From Sphingobacteriales bacterium 44-61 (GTDB lineage Bacteria > Bacteroidota > Bacteroidia > Chitinophagales > Chitinophagaceae): 64,000 bases of DNA. Positions 30,169-39,638 of this stretch are shown here, in pieces. Each line of letters starts with the position of its first letter. Within the stretch, counting starts at the first letter, position 1. The translations under genes were made by a program, and so were the position numbers. The notes below the pieces were generated by a model that was not told where the DNA came from, ran no database searches, and worked only from the letters and a program-made list of their open reading frames with translations. The DNA lies in contig MKTW01000020.1 of NCBI GenBank assembly GCA_001898405.1, positions 124,001 to 188,000 of the forward strand. Direction: 5' to 3'.

Positions 30169-30864
30169 TTATTTAATTAGGCCGTATATTCTTTTGCTCA
30201 ATATTTCATTCCTGCCAAGTCTATAAAATCTACTATTATAAAAAAGAAGGATTTCAATTAACAAACGGCTCCTCTCGATACCGCTTTTTAATCCATCAAT
30301 TAAATCTTTTCTGCTAATATCCGATACAATATCGATTACAAGCCGGCTTGCCTGGTCCGCTCCGCTTTTTATACGGTTTGCTATCAGGTCAGGCGTTTTG
30401 GTTGAAATACTTTTGAGGTCTGCCTTCATAATTACATGCCCCCGAATCAAAAAAATATCAAATTTCTTCTCACCTCGAAGAAACATTGCTTTCGGAGCAA
30501 ATAAAACATCATACCCTTTTTGAGTAAGAGCTTTTGCAGTCTTTAATTCATGTTTATGTTCAATCTCTGTACACTCTGCATAAACAGAACACTTTGACGT
30601 CTTATCCTGATACAATAAGTTCCATTCAAAGGAAGCTAATAATTTCTTAATAGCGGTTTGCTTTTGTTTAGCACTAACCTCATCAAAACAAAATCTTAGG
30701 AGAGAAGTAAAAAGAGTTATATCGAAAAAAAGCAGGCGCCCATTCTTTGCAGGATCATATTCTGTTTCGAATAACCGGTCGTTTGTACTATCCTTTGCTG
30801 ATTCTTCCATCGTCAAGAAATATCTCAAGATAATTTCCTGACCAACCCCTATCCAAGTAAACAC
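30169..30864 (-). CDS. Protein with PD-(D/E)xK / CdiA-C-like nuclease pattern, no delivery domain
   Basis: This protein of up to 231 residues has no signal peptide. Residues about 100-180 show the order seen in CdiA C-terminal tRNase/EndoU-type PD-(D/E)xK toxins: Glu106 in a helix with HELKTAKALTQKGYDVLF, then KKFDIFLI (Asp136), ADLKSI (Asp149, Lys151), then Arg164 and GADQASRLVIDI (Gln171). In known families the second acid is usually Glu; here it is Asp149. No secretion or pre-toxin domain precedes it and no immunity gene is evident. Its bases are more AT-rich than the neighbours, which suggests transfer. The start could be Met19 (30810). Function is inferred from pattern only; it could also be a DNA-repair or defence nuclease. 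Confidence 0.5.
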   Translation of the reverse strand: MFTWIGVGQEIILRYFLTMEESAKDSTNDRLFETEYDPAKNGRLLFFDITLFTSLLRFCFDEVSAKQKQTAIKKLLASFEWNLLYQDKTSKCSVYAECTEIEHKHELKTAKALTQKGYDVLFAPKAMFLRGEKKFDIFLIRGHVIMKADLKSISTKTPDLIANRIKSGADQASRLVIDIVSDISRKDLIDGLKSGIERSRLLIEILLFYNSRFYRLGRNEILSKRIYGLIK

Positions 30865-30940
30865 ACTCCTAAAAACACCAGATAAAAATGTTTTTTTCTG
30901 ATGAAAAAATGTATTTACATCAAGGTGAATAATTCAAAGA

Positions 30941-32398
30941 TCAATTTTCTAAGAGACCACTTTGTATCACACGTCCCTTTTCTAATCGTATTATCCTATC
31001 TACGCATTCTGGTCTTTTATTCGCATAATGCGTCACATATATCAGCGTTTTATTTCCCGCCACACATACCGCATTGATCAACTCCAGCAAGCCATCTTCC
31101 GTTTCATCATCCAAACCCTGGCAGGGTTCATCCAATATCAACAATGGCGGATTTTTTATCAATGCCCTTGCCAGCAACGCCCTTCGCTGTTCTCCAGCCG
31201 ATAACTCGTTCAATCTTTTTCTCGCCAGCGATCTTAAGCCAAGCAATTCCAGCCAGTCATACACCCGCTGCATCTGCTCATCCATTACCTGCCTGAAAAG
31301 CCCGATCGTATCAAACAATCCCGAAGCCACGGCTTCAAAAACACTGTTGCTGCTGTCAAAAAACAATATCAATTCAGGAGAAAGATAGCCGATCCTTTTT
31401 TTGATGTCCCAGATGCTTTCACCACTGCCTCTTTTCCTGTCAAACAAATAAATTTCGTTGGCATAAGCCTGCGGGTTATCAGCAGTGATAAGGCTTAATA
31501 AAGTGGATTTGCCTGCACCATTCGGACCAGACAATAACCATCTCCCCCCTTCCTTCACTTCCCAGTTTACCTGTTGCAATATTTTCTTATCACCATAGCT
31601 CACATTCACCTCCTTCATTTGGATAACTGCATTGAACTGCCCGCCTGGAGTAATATTCAACACCCGTTTCAATAATGCTTCATTCAGTGGTTGCTTTTTT
31701 ACTGGCAATGATGGCAGCTGGTTATCGAAAGCCCTTCTCTCCATAAAAACCGCCGGCTTGCTTTTCTCCAGTGAGATCACTTGCGTAATGCAGGATGGTA
31801 TTTCAGAAGAATGCGTCGCCAGTATGATCAGTATGCCCTTATCTGCGAGTTCATTGATCCGTTGATGAAGAAAAGCCCTTGCCTTCACATCCAGTCCAAC
31901 AAAAGGCTGATCAAGCACCAGCACCTTAGGTGAAGCCAGCAATGCCTTTGCGATCTGCACTTTTTTATTTTCCCCATTGGAAAGCTGGATCAGGGGTTCA
32001 TCCAGCAAGCGGCCGAGATCAAACGGGCGAAGCAGTTCCATTTCTGCAACATGCCTCCCTCCCAGATATGCTGCCACGGTTATCGCATCTTCCGCATCCA
32101 TCGAATTGAAACGTTGCTGGTAATAGAAATTGCTGGTATTGGAAAGATTTTTAAAATGATGCTCCTGCTCCACCCACACAATGCGTTCATTCAGGTTGCC
32201 GGCATATTGCAGCTGGCCTGTAAAAAAGATCCTTCCTGCCAGTGCCAGCGCCAGGGAGGTTTTGCCGCTGCCGGCTGCTCCGGTTATCGCGAGGTGATCA
32301 CCCTGCTTCAGCGAGAAAGAAATATTTTCCAGCACCTGCAACGACGCTTTACGGACAGACAACTGGTTTACTTCAAGTATATGCTCTGCATTTTCCAT
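30941..32398 (-). CDS. ABC protein with two ATPase domains (ModF/PhrA-like)
   Basis: This 485-residue protein has two ATPase domains and no membrane segment. Domain 1 has Walker A TGAAGSGKTS, signature LSNGENKKV and Walker B VLVLDQP, where the catalytic Glu is Gln. Domain 2 has SGPNGAGKST, LSAGEQRRA and LLILDEPCQGLDD with the Glu intact. The layout matches ModF and photorepair PhrA-type proteins, sometimes linked to molybdate systems, but no molybdate genes are nearby. The protein may have one catalytic site. Its role is unclear. Confidence 0.75.
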   Translation of the reverse strand: MENAEHILEVNQLSVRKASLQVLENISFSLKQGDHLAITGAAGSGKTSLALALAGRIFFTGQLQYAGNLNERIVWVEQEHHFKNLSNTSNFYYQQRFNSMDAEDAITVAAYLGGRHVAEMELLRPFDLGRLLDEPLIQLSNGENKKVQIAKALLASPKVLVLDQPFVGLDVKARAFLHQRINELADKGILIILATHSSEIPSCITQVISLEKSKPAVFMERRAFDNQLPSLPVKKQPLNEALLKRVLNITPGGQFNAVIQMKEVNVSYGDKKILQQVNWEVKEGGRWLLSGPNGAGKSTLLSLITADNPQAYANEIYLFDRKRGSGESIWDIKKRIGYLSPELILFFDSSNSVFEAVASGLFDTIGLFRQVMDEQMQRVYDWLELLGLRSLARKRLNELSAGEQRRALLARALIKNPPLLILDEPCQGLDDETEDGLLELINAVCVAGNKTLIYVTHYANKRPECVDRIIRLEKGRVIQSGLLEN

Positions 32399-32493
32399 TC
32401 TTTACATCCTTTTCCCTGCTGATCACTCAATAGGTTGATTATTTGATACAACAATAGCGCGAATATCCTAATTTTAAAGTTCAACCACTGTTT

Positions 32494-33843
32494 ATGAGAA
32501 AGATTATTCTGTTATTCACCCTTCTGTTTTCTGTTACATTTTTAAACGCACAAACCATCGTTCACCGCGATCCGCAAATTGAAAAGATGGTGGCACAGGT
32601 ATCAAAGGATTCCCTTTCTTCCTATATCAAACAAATGGTAAGCCTGGGGACCCGCAACACATTAAGCACACAAACCGATCCTAAAAGAGGGATTGGCGCT
32701 GCGCGCAACTGGGTGCTGGGCAAGTTCAATGAGTTTGCCAGGCAATCCAATGGCCGGTTAACGGCTTTTATTGATACGGTAACTCTTCCTGCCGATGGCC
32801 GGCGCGTTGATAAGCCCATCCTGTTGGGCAATGTGGTAGCTACGCTGAAAGGCAGTGATCCTTCAGATAATCGCATTTTTTTAATCAGCGGCCATCTTGA
32901 CAATATGCGCAGCAGTGTGATGGACCGCACCGGTGATGCTCCCGGCGCCAATGATGATGGCAGCGGTGTGGCTGCAGTGCTCGAATGTGCGCGTGTGATG
33001 AGCAGTCAGTCTTTCCCTGCTACAGTCATTTTTATTGCCGTGAGTGGTGAAGAACAGGGCTTGCTGGGTGCCAACTTTATGGCAGAAAAAGCGAAAAAGG
33101 AAAACTGGAATATTGAAGCAGTGCTGAACAATGATATTATGGGCAGCAATAACAGCAGTGAAACCAATATCATCAACAATACGCAGGTGCGTGTATTCAG
33201 CGAAGCATTTTCCACTCAGGATACCGGCCGTGCTATTTCCACTATCCGCAACCTCGGACTGGAAAATGATGGCAAAGCCCGGCAACTGGCCCGTTATGTA
33301 AAAGAGATCGGCGAAAGATATGTTGACAACCTGCAAGTGGTAATGATCTACCGTAATGACCGCTTTCTCCGTGGTGGCGATCATACCCCTTATGTGAACC
33401 GTGGCTACGCTGCCGTACGTATCACTGAAATGAACGAGAACTATTATCATCAACACCAGGATGTAAGAATGGAAAATGGTATACAATACGGAGATCTTCA
33501 GGAGTTCATGGACTTTGAATACCTGCGTAAGAATACAGCCATGAATCTTTCCAACCTGGCTAACCTGGCCAAGTCGCCATCCATGCCGCAGGAAGTAAAA
33601 GTGGAAACGCGCAGGCTGACCAATTATACGATCCTGAACTGGAAAGCTTCCAAAACCGGGAAAGTGAAAGGCTATTATGTATTGATAAGAGAAACAACGA
33701 GTGCAGTATGGCAAAAGAAAATATTTACAAGCAATACATCCATTGAATTGCCTTATTCAAAAGACAACTATTTCTTCGGGATACAGGCCGTAAGTGAAGA
33801 TGGGAATGAGAGCCTGGCAGTGGTGCCCACTCCGGGCAGATAA
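32494..33843 (+). CDS. Secreted M28 family zinc aminopeptidase
   Basis: The protein has 449 residues with a signal peptide (LFSVTFLNAQ). The M28 ligands are present: SGHLDN, GANDDGSGVAAVLE, VSGEEQGLLGA and NNDIMGSN. A C-terminal segment from about residue 370 resembles a fibronectin-type or other beta-sandwich domain (WKASKTGKVKGYYVLIRE). It cleaves N-terminal residues from peptides outside the cytoplasm. It starts divergently from the double-ATPase gene, 95 bases apart. Confidence 0.85.
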   Translation: MRKIILLFTLLFSVTFLNAQTIVHRDPQIEKMVAQVSKDSLSSYIKQMVSLGTRNTLSTQTDPKRGIGAARNWVLGKFNEFARQSNGRLTAFIDTVTLPADGRRVDKPILLGNVVATLKGSDPSDNRIFLISGHLDNMRSSVMDRTGDAPGANDDGSGVAAVLECARVMSSQSFPATVIFIAVSGEEQGLLGANFMAEKAKKENWNIEAVLNNDIMGSNNSSETNIINNTQVRVFSEAFSTQDTGRAISTIRNLGLENDGKARQLARYVKEIGERYVDNLQVVMIYRNDRFLRGGDHTPYVNRGYAAVRITEMNENYYHQHQDVRMENGIQYGDLQEFMDFEYLRKNTAMNLSNLANLAKSPSMPQEVKVETRRLTNYTILNWKASKTGKVKGYYVLIRETTSAVWQKKIFTSNTSIELPYSKDNYFFGIQAVSEDGNESLAVVPTPGR

Positions 33844-33885
33844 TGAAAGAAGGATATTATTTTATTTTAAATTTTTACCGGCTAC

Positions 33886-34344
33886 ATGATCAATTGGGTT
33901 TTAAAAAAATTTGATGAGCTGACTGCTCCCGAACTATATGCCATGCTCCGCCTCAGAACTGAAGTATTTGTGGTGGAGCAAAACTGTGTGTTCCAGGATA
34001 TGGACAATAAGGACCAGCATTGCTATCACCTGCTGGGATGGAAAGGAGACCTGCTGGCCGCTTATACCAGGATCGTTCCAGCCGGCATATCTTACGCGGA
34101 TGCCCCTTCTATCGGCCGTGTGGTAACATCCCCGCAAGCGAGGGGCAGCGGGTTGGGAAGATTACTAATGGAAAAGAGCATACAGGAGCTGTTTGGATTA
34201 TACGGAGCATCTCCGATCAAGATAGGAGCACAGCTATACCTTAAGAATTTTTATGAATCATTGGGCTTTCAGCAAAGCAGTGATATATATGATGAAGATG
34301 GTATAGACCACATTGAAATGACCCGCCAAACGTATATTCACTAA
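33886..34344 (+). CDS. ElaA-type GNAT acetyltransferase
   Basis: This 152-residue cytoplasmic protein opens with LRTEVFVVEQNCVFQDMD, the ElaA hallmark, and has the acetyl-CoA loop SPQARGSGLGRLLM. GNAT enzymes transfer acetyl groups to small amines or proteins; the ElaA substrate is not established. It starts about 40 bases after the M28 gene and could share its transcript. Confidence 0.8.
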   Translation: MINWVLKKFDELTAPELYAMLRLRTEVFVVEQNCVFQDMDNKDQHCYHLLGWKGDLLAAYTRIVPAGISYADAPSIGRVVTSPQARGSGLGRLLMEKSIQELFGLYGASPIKIGAQLYLKNFYESLGFQQSSDIYDEDGIDHIEMTRQTYIH

Positions 34345-34465
34345 GTAGAAAACCTTTAAAGTTTACACAATAAAAAAAACCTTTCTTAACATTTCATAGA
34401 TACATTTTTCTTTCTCTATTTTGTTCCCAGTTATAATCCAATAGAGAAATCCGAAATCTGAATCT

Positions 34466-35422
34466 ATGAGAAACAAACTTCTACACGCATTCATTGCGCT
34501 GCTATTTGCTGTCGGCAGCGTTTTACCCTATCAATCAAATGCACAATCCTTAGGCGGTGAAATTGGTCACGCAGAGTTTGGCATTGGCATTGGCCCCATG
34601 TTCTTCCTGGGCGACCTTGGCGGTTCTGCCGGCGAAGGCAGGCGTTTTGTTAAGGACCTTGATTTCCCTTTGACCAAACTGGCAAAAGGCCTTTACCTGA
34701 GTGTATATCCAACTGAATTCCTGGGTTTTCGCGTTGCGATCAACCAGGGTGTTTTGGAAGGAAATGATGCACAGGCTCCCAATAAAGGCGGTGCTGAAGT
34801 GGACAGGCTGAAAAGAAACCTGAGCTTTAGAACTTCTGTACTGGAAGGTTATATTGCTGCAGAAGTTTATCCTACTTTTTTCCTGGAGAAATATGATGGC
34901 CTTAAAGGCAAGCTGCGCCCTTATGGTGTGATTGGTTTTGGTGTAATGAAATACAACCCCAAAACATTATATAAAGGCCAGTGGGTGGAACTGCATCCGC
35001 TTCGTCTCGAAGGCCAGGGTATGGCAGAGTATCCCGACAGCAAACCCTATAAACTGCTGCAAAAAGAAATCCCTATGGGAGTGGGTGTCAAATATTACCT
35101 GAGTGATAAGGCCTATATCGGCCTTGAAATACTGCACCGCCAGTTATTCACCGACTACATTGATGATGTGAGCCATGACTATTATATAGACCCTATTTAT
35201 TTCGATAATTATTTGTCTGCTCCGCAAGCAGCGATGGCAAAGGACTTATATTATCGTGGAACTTATGGCAACGGTACTACCAGTGTGAATCCGCAGAATT
35301 TTCAACGCGGTAACCCCAATCAGAACGATGCATTTTTCTCTACTGTATTCCGTTTTGGTTTAAGGTTAGGCGGCACAGACGATCCTGCTAAAAGGCAGTT
35401 GCGTTGCCCGGTATTCTATTAA
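34466..35422 (+). CDS. Predicted outer-membrane beta-barrel protein
   Basis: The 318-residue protein has a signal peptide (MRNKLLHAFIALLFAVGSVLP, cleavage near NAQS). Its body is made of alternating hydrophobic strands ending in aromatic residues (IGIGPMFFLGDLGG, LRPYGVIGFGVMKY, GVGVKYYLSDKAYIGLEIL, FRFGLRLGG), which is the pattern of DUF6089-like and porin-type barrels of Bacteroidota. It is likely in the outer membrane. Function is unknown. The leader upstream is AT-rich. Confidence 0.6.
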   Translation: MRNKLLHAFIALLFAVGSVLPYQSNAQSLGGEIGHAEFGIGIGPMFFLGDLGGSAGEGRRFVKDLDFPLTKLAKGLYLSVYPTEFLGFRVAINQGVLEGNDAQAPNKGGAEVDRLKRNLSFRTSVLEGYIAAEVYPTFFLEKYDGLKGKLRPYGVIGFGVMKYNPKTLYKGQWVELHPLRLEGQGMAEYPDSKPYKLLQKEIPMGVGVKYYLSDKAYIGLEILHRQLFTDYIDDVSHDYYIDPIYFDNYLSAPQAAMAKDLYYRGTYGNGTTSVNPQNFQRGNPNQNDAFFSTVFRFGLRLGGTDDPAKRQLRCPVFY

Positions 35423-35458
35423 GAATACCCCCAAACTTAGTCACCAATCCGTACCCTT

Positions 35459-35857
35459 ATGAAGATAAAATCTACATTGATTTCTCTTACTGTTTTATGT
35501 TGTCTTGTGGTGATCAATCCATACCACTCACAAGCAGCAGTATCTGTAAAAAGTCCGGTTAATCCTGTAGATGAAAAGAAGCCTTTAACGAAAGTAAAAA
35601 CTCAATCGTCCAGGAATAACCATGCCGTAAAGATTTACCCGGATGCCATAAAAAGGGTCATGCACGTAGTGGCCAGAGATAACGATGACAAGGAAATTGA
35701 ATTCTTTGTTTTCGATCTGGACAGTACGCTTGTGCAGCATTTCAAAATGAAAGAAGGCGATCACCAACGGCTGAGCGGCCTGCAAAGAGGAAAATATATT
35801 TATCATGTTTTTGCAGGGGATGAGGAGACGGCTACAGGCAACTTCGAGATACGCTAA
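35459..35857 (+). CDS. Small secreted protein with T9SS sorting-domain-like fold
   Basis: The 132-residue protein has a signal peptide (LVVINPYHSQA, to about residue 29). Residues about 55-132 (VKIYPDAIKRVMHVVARDN, FDLDSTLVQHFKM, LSGLQRGKYIYHVFAGDE, TGNFEIR) resemble the T9SS type A C-terminal beta-sandwich, though the protein is little more than this domain. No cargo domain precedes it. It begins 36 bases after the barrel protein and may be cotranscribed. Confidence 0.5.
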   Translation: MKIKSTLISLTVLCCLVVINPYHSQAAVSVKSPVNPVDEKKPLTKVKTQSSRNNHAVKIYPDAIKRVMHVVARDNDDKEIEFFVFDLDSTLVQHFKMKEGDHQRLSGLQRGKYIYHVFAGDEETATGNFEIR

Positions 35858-36260
35858 TAGCGCGAATGAGTTTGATAGGAGAAAGTTGTGGGTGAGAGCC
35901 GCGAATGGTGCGAATCGCAAATGAATGACACGAATTGAATAGTTCTTTATATAGTAATATTCTAAATGCTGTTCCAATAAGCAGCAAAGGGCTTAATAAA
36001 ATCTGATACCCGGTTGAATAAACCTAATCCGTTCTCTATTGGTACTCTCTATTTCTCATAGTATACAATTTTATTAATGTCCCTTTGCTGCTTATTGGAT
36101 TTTTTTTGCCCTTAAACTATCCCTCATTTTAGGGTTGTCATATTTAAAAAAACTATCTTATATTAGATGACCATTTCCCGCATGGAGGTTTACAAAATCA
36201 ACAGGGGGCGGATACCGAAAAGCCTTATGAGTAGGTTCAACTCTAATCAACCATTTTGTT
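35858..36260. other. Intergenic region of about 400 bp with an inverted-repeat element
   Basis: The left part (35875-35940) has short imperfect repeats of the word gaat with a spacing of about 9 to 12 bases. The centre holds the inverted-repeat element at 35974-36098. The right part is AT-rich and precedes the small membrane protein at 36261. No convincing ORF was seen. Confidence 0.5.
35974..36098. mobile_element. Candidate MITE-like element with 18-bp perfect terminal inverted repeats
   Basis: The ends 35974-35991 and 36081-36098 are perfect 18-bp reverse complements, and similarity continues inward for about 18 more bases with gaps. The internal loop of about 55 bases has no ORF. No target-site duplication is evident, so a non-mobile hairpin is possible. 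Confidence 0.45.
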
Positions 36261-36671
36261 ATGGAACAATTGAACTTTCACAAGCAGAAATTATATTCTC
36301 TCATTTTTGCAGGCGTTGCATTGATTGCGCTGTTCCTGCCATGGGTGTCTATCAGCCTGGGAATATTTGGCGGTGGGTCCGTCAATGGTTTCAGAAGTTG
36401 GGGCATCCTGTCTTTCCTGGGTGTGCTTGGAGTAGCAGCCGCCTGTTTCCTGGGTAATAAAACACTACCCTTCGATGATACCTTTAAGAAAGTAGCACTG
36501 GGTTCTTTTGGCGCCATTGCATTAGGTGCGCTGATCTTTTTTATCCGCTTAAGCGATGGTTTCGGCGCCAGCTCGGGATTCGGTCTCTGGATCACCCTGG
36601 TTGCAGGAATAGCAGGGCTTGTGTGGGTATTGGGGAAAATCAACTTACCGGATATCAATAAGAAAGCCTAA
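36261..36671 (+). CDS. Small integral membrane protein (four predicted helices)
   Basis: The 136-residue protein has about four hydrophobic segments (residues 12-32, 47-65, 76-95 and 107-125), starting MEQLNFHKQKLYSLIFAGVA. No motif assigns a function. It converges on uvrA, sharing the strong hairpin at 36680-36743. Confidence 0.5.
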   Translation: MEQLNFHKQKLYSLIFAGVALIALFLPWVSISLGIFGGGSVNGFRSWGILSFLGVLGVAAACFLGNKTLPFDDTFKKVALGSFGAIALGALIFFIRLSDGFGASSGFGLWITLVAGIAGLVWVLGKINLPDINKKA

Positions 36672-36679
36672 AGCGCTAT

Positions 36680-36743
36680 AATTTAAAAGGGGTAATGATT
36701 TAAGGTTTGATATTTAACCTTAAATCATTACCCCTTTTAAATT
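36680..36743. terminator. Bidirectional terminator, perfect 28-bp hairpin
   Basis: Arms 36680-36707 and 36716-36743 are exact reverse complements around an 8-base loop, with A- and T-rich ends. It sits between the convergent stops of the membrane protein and uvrA. Confidence 0.85.
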
Positions 36744-36749
36744 CAACTA

Positions 36750-39638
36750 TCACAGCTCCGTTTCCAGGAATTTCGCTGTAAAGCTTTCCTTATTCTTCAC
36801 CAGTTCTTCCGGTGTGCCTTCAAATAAGATCTTACCGCCTCCATCTCCTCCTTCAGGGCCAAGATCAATTACATGATCCGCTACTTTGATCACATCCATA
36901 TTGTGTTCGATCACCAGTACCGTGTTACCTCTCTCTACGAGTTTATTCAATACATCCAGCAGGTGGCGGATATCTTCAAAATGAAGACCTGTGGTCGGTT
37001 CATCCAGTATATAAAATGTTTTGCCGGTGTCACGCTTGCCAAGTTCCGTTGAAAGCTTCACACGTTGTGCTTCTCCACCGCTCAGGGTTACTGCAGACTG
37101 GCCAAGTGTGATATAACCCAATCCCACTTCTTCCAGCACTTTTATTTTACGATAGATATAGGGTACAGGCTGGAAGAATTCAACTGCTTCTTCCACGGTC
37201 ATTTCCAGCACATCTGCAATGGATTTGCCTTTATAACGGATCTCCAGTGTTTCGCGGTTGTATCTTTTGCCATTACATTTCTCACAATGCACATACACAT
37301 CCGGGAGGAAATTCATCTCGATCACCCGCATGCCGCCGCCTTCACACACTTCGCAACGGCCGCTCTTAACATTAAAAGAAAAACGTCCTGCATTATATCC
37401 CCTGATCTTGGCTTCAGGGATGGAAGCAAACAATGTACGTATCTCTGTGAAGAAGCCACAATAAGTAGCGGGATTGCTGCGCGGGGTGCGGCCAATAGGT
37501 GACTGATCTATTTCTATCACTTTATCAACATGCTCCAGGCCTTTCAGTGATTTATATTCCAGTGGAGATACTCTTGAGCCATACGCGTGATGCGACAATA
37601 CAGGGTAAAGTGTTTCATTGATCAGCGTTGATTTGCCGCTGCCGCTTACACCTGTTACCACGATGAACTTTCCTAATGGGAACTTAACATCTACGTTCTG
37701 CAGGTTATTTCCTTTTGCCCCTTTCAGCTCCAGGAACTTGCCATTACCCTTTCTTCTTTCCTTAGGAACAGGGATAGTTTTTTTTCCATTGAGATAACCT
37801 GATGTCAGTGTATCGAGTTTCAGCAGGTCTTTCGGCTTTCCTTCTGCAACCACTCTTCCTCCGTGATGACCGGCTTTAGGACCGATATCGATCAGGTGGT
37901 CGGCCGACAGCATGATGTCTTTATCATGCTCTACTACCAATACGCTGTTGCCAATATCCCGAAGATTTTTCAATGCTTCTATCAGCCGGTGGTTATCGCG
38001 CTGATGAAGACCAATAGATGGTTCATCCAATATATAGGTAATGCCTTGCAATTGTGATCCGATCTGCGTGGCCAGTCTTATCCGCTGCGATTCACCACCA
38101 CTAAGGGTCTTGGACGAACGGTTAAGTGTCAGGTAAGTAAGCCCCACATCCAAAAGGAATTTCAGGCGTTCACGTATCTCTTTCAGTATGTCTTTGGCGA
38201 TCGTTCTTTGCTTATTATCGATCCTCAACTCAATCCCATCGAGCCAGGCAGCCAGGTTGTCCAGGTTCATTTCGCTCAGCTCAGATATATTTCTCCCATC
38301 TACTTTAAACCAGAGGCTTTCTTTTTTCAGGCGTGCACCTCCACAGCTTTCGCATGGCTGCAATTGCATATATCCTTCGGCCCATTCACGAAGGCCTTCA
38401 CTGTAGCCATTGTTGAACCAGCGTTTCAGCATGTTCACAATACCTTCGTAGGGTGCTTGCGGATCAAATTTCATATTCTCAAAGTCGATCTCTTCTTCTA
38501 CGCCTTCTTCATTGCCATACAATAAAAGATTGAGTGATTTTACCGGTATATCTTTTACAGGCTTGGTGAGGGATATTTTATTCTTCTTCGCGATCTCCTG
38601 CGCCTGCCTGAACACGTATGCATCCCTCTCTTCACCCAATGGCGCAATTCCACCCTCGCTGATGCTAAGTTCCTTATCGGGCAATACGGCTTCCATATTC
38701 ACATGGAAAGTGGTGCCAAGGCCCCGGCATACCGGGCAGGCCCCATAAGATGAGTTGAATGAAAATGCATTGGGGGAAGGTTCTTCATAGCTGATGCCCG
38801 TGTCTTCACACATCAGCATCTTGGAATATTGCACCAGCGTATCAGCCGCACCATTCTCACTGCTCTTTGTTTTCTTCTTTGCATCAGTTGCTTTACCACC
38901 GGCCACCAGCAAAAACATCAGGTCTTTTCCCAAACGCAGGGTTTGCTGCACGCTTTGACTTAGCCGTGCACGGAAATCGTCCGTCACCTGCATACGATCA
39001 ACCACCAGTTCTATATCATGGATCTTATAACGGTCGACCTGCATCTTCGGCACCAGATCGAGCACTTCTCCATCCACTCTTACTTTGAGAAAACCTTTTT
39101 TACGGACGTCTTCAAACAGCTCGCGGTAATGCCCCTTGCGGCCACGTACCAGCGGGGCCAGCAGGCTGATGCTTTTCCCTTCAAACCTGCGGAAGATATT
39201 TTCCACGATCTCTTCTTCGCTCCACTTCACCATCTTCTTCCCGGTATTATAAGAATAGGCTTCACCAACCCTGGCAAACAAAAGCCGGAAGAAATCATAC
39301 ACTTCGGTGATCGTGCCTACAGTGGAGCGGGGATTTTTGTTCGTTGTCTTTTGCTCAATGGAAATAACCGGTGAAAGGCCTGTGATCTTATCCACGTCAG
39401 GTCTTTCCATATCACCAATGAATTGGCGGGCATAAGCACCGAAGGTTTCCATATACCTTCTCTGCCCTTCTGAATAAATAGTATCAAAAGCCAGCGACGA
39501 TTTACCGCTACCGCTTATGCCGGTGATTACTACCAGCTGGTTTTTTGGAATGGCTATATCTATATTTTTCAGGTTATGCACCCTTGCTCCGAATACCTCT
39601 ATGTTATCGTCTTTTTCTATCTGCTTCGCCATGGGCAA
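36750..39638 (-). CDS. uvrA: UvrABC excinuclease subunit A
   Basis: The protein has 962 residues. It has two ABC ATPase modules with Walker A GISGSGKSS and GVSGSGKST, and two signatures (LSGGESQRIRLA and LSGGEAQRVKLS). Zinc-binding pairs are visible: CPVCRG, CESCGG and CEVCEGG...CEKCNG. It scans DNA for bulky lesions with UvrB in nucleotide excision repair. It is somewhat longer than the usual 940 residues because of a short N-terminal addition and an inserted linker. Met3 may be the true start. Confidence 0.95.
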   Translation of the reverse strand: MPMAKQIEKDDNIEVFGARVHNLKNIDIAIPKNQLVVITGISGSGKSSLAFDTIYSEGQRRYMETFGAYARQFIGDMERPDVDKITGLSPVISIEQKTTNKNPRSTVGTITEVYDFFRLLFARVGEAYSYNTGKKMVKWSEEEIVENIFRRFEGKSISLLAPLVRGRKGHYRELFEDVRKKGFLKVRVDGEVLDLVPKMQVDRYKIHDIELVVDRMQVTDDFRARLSQSVQQTLRLGKDLMFLLVAGGKATDAKKKTKSSENGAADTLVQYSKMLMCEDTGISYEEPSPNAFSFNSSYGACPVCRGLGTTFHVNMEAVLPDKELSISEGGIAPLGEERDAYVFRQAQEIAKKNKISLTKPVKDIPVKSLNLLLYGNEEGVEEEIDFENMKFDPQAPYEGIVNMLKRWFNNGYSEGLREWAEGYMQLQPCESCGGARLKKESLWFKVDGRNISELSEMNLDNLAAWLDGIELRIDNKQRTIAKDILKEIRERLKFLLDVGLTYLTLNRSSKTLSGGESQRIRLATQIGSQLQGITYILDEPSIGLHQRDNHRLIEALKNLRDIGNSVLVVEHDKDIMLSADHLIDIGPKAGHHGGRVVAEGKPKDLLKLDTLTSGYLNGKKTIPVPKERRKGNGKFLELKGAKGNNLQNVDVKFPLGKFIVVTGVSGSGKSTLINETLYPVLSHHAYGSRVSPLEYKSLKGLEHVDKVIEIDQSPIGRTPRSNPATYCGFFTEIRTLFASIPEAKIRGYNAGRFSFNVKSGRCEVCEGGGMRVIEMNFLPDVYVHCEKCNGKRYNRETLEIRYKGKSIADVLEMTVEEAVEFFQPVPYIYRKIKVLEEVGLGYITLGQSAVTLSGGEAQRVKLSTELGKRDTGKTFYILDEPTTGLHFEDIRHLLDVLNKLVERGNTVLVIEHNMDVIKVADHVIDLGPEGGDGGGKILFEGTPEELVKNKESFTAKFLETEL

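Noticed and set aside
36167-36457. A 96-codon ORF ahead of the small membrane protein
   Set aside because: It overlaps the better-supported membrane-protein gene in another frame and has no recognisable features.
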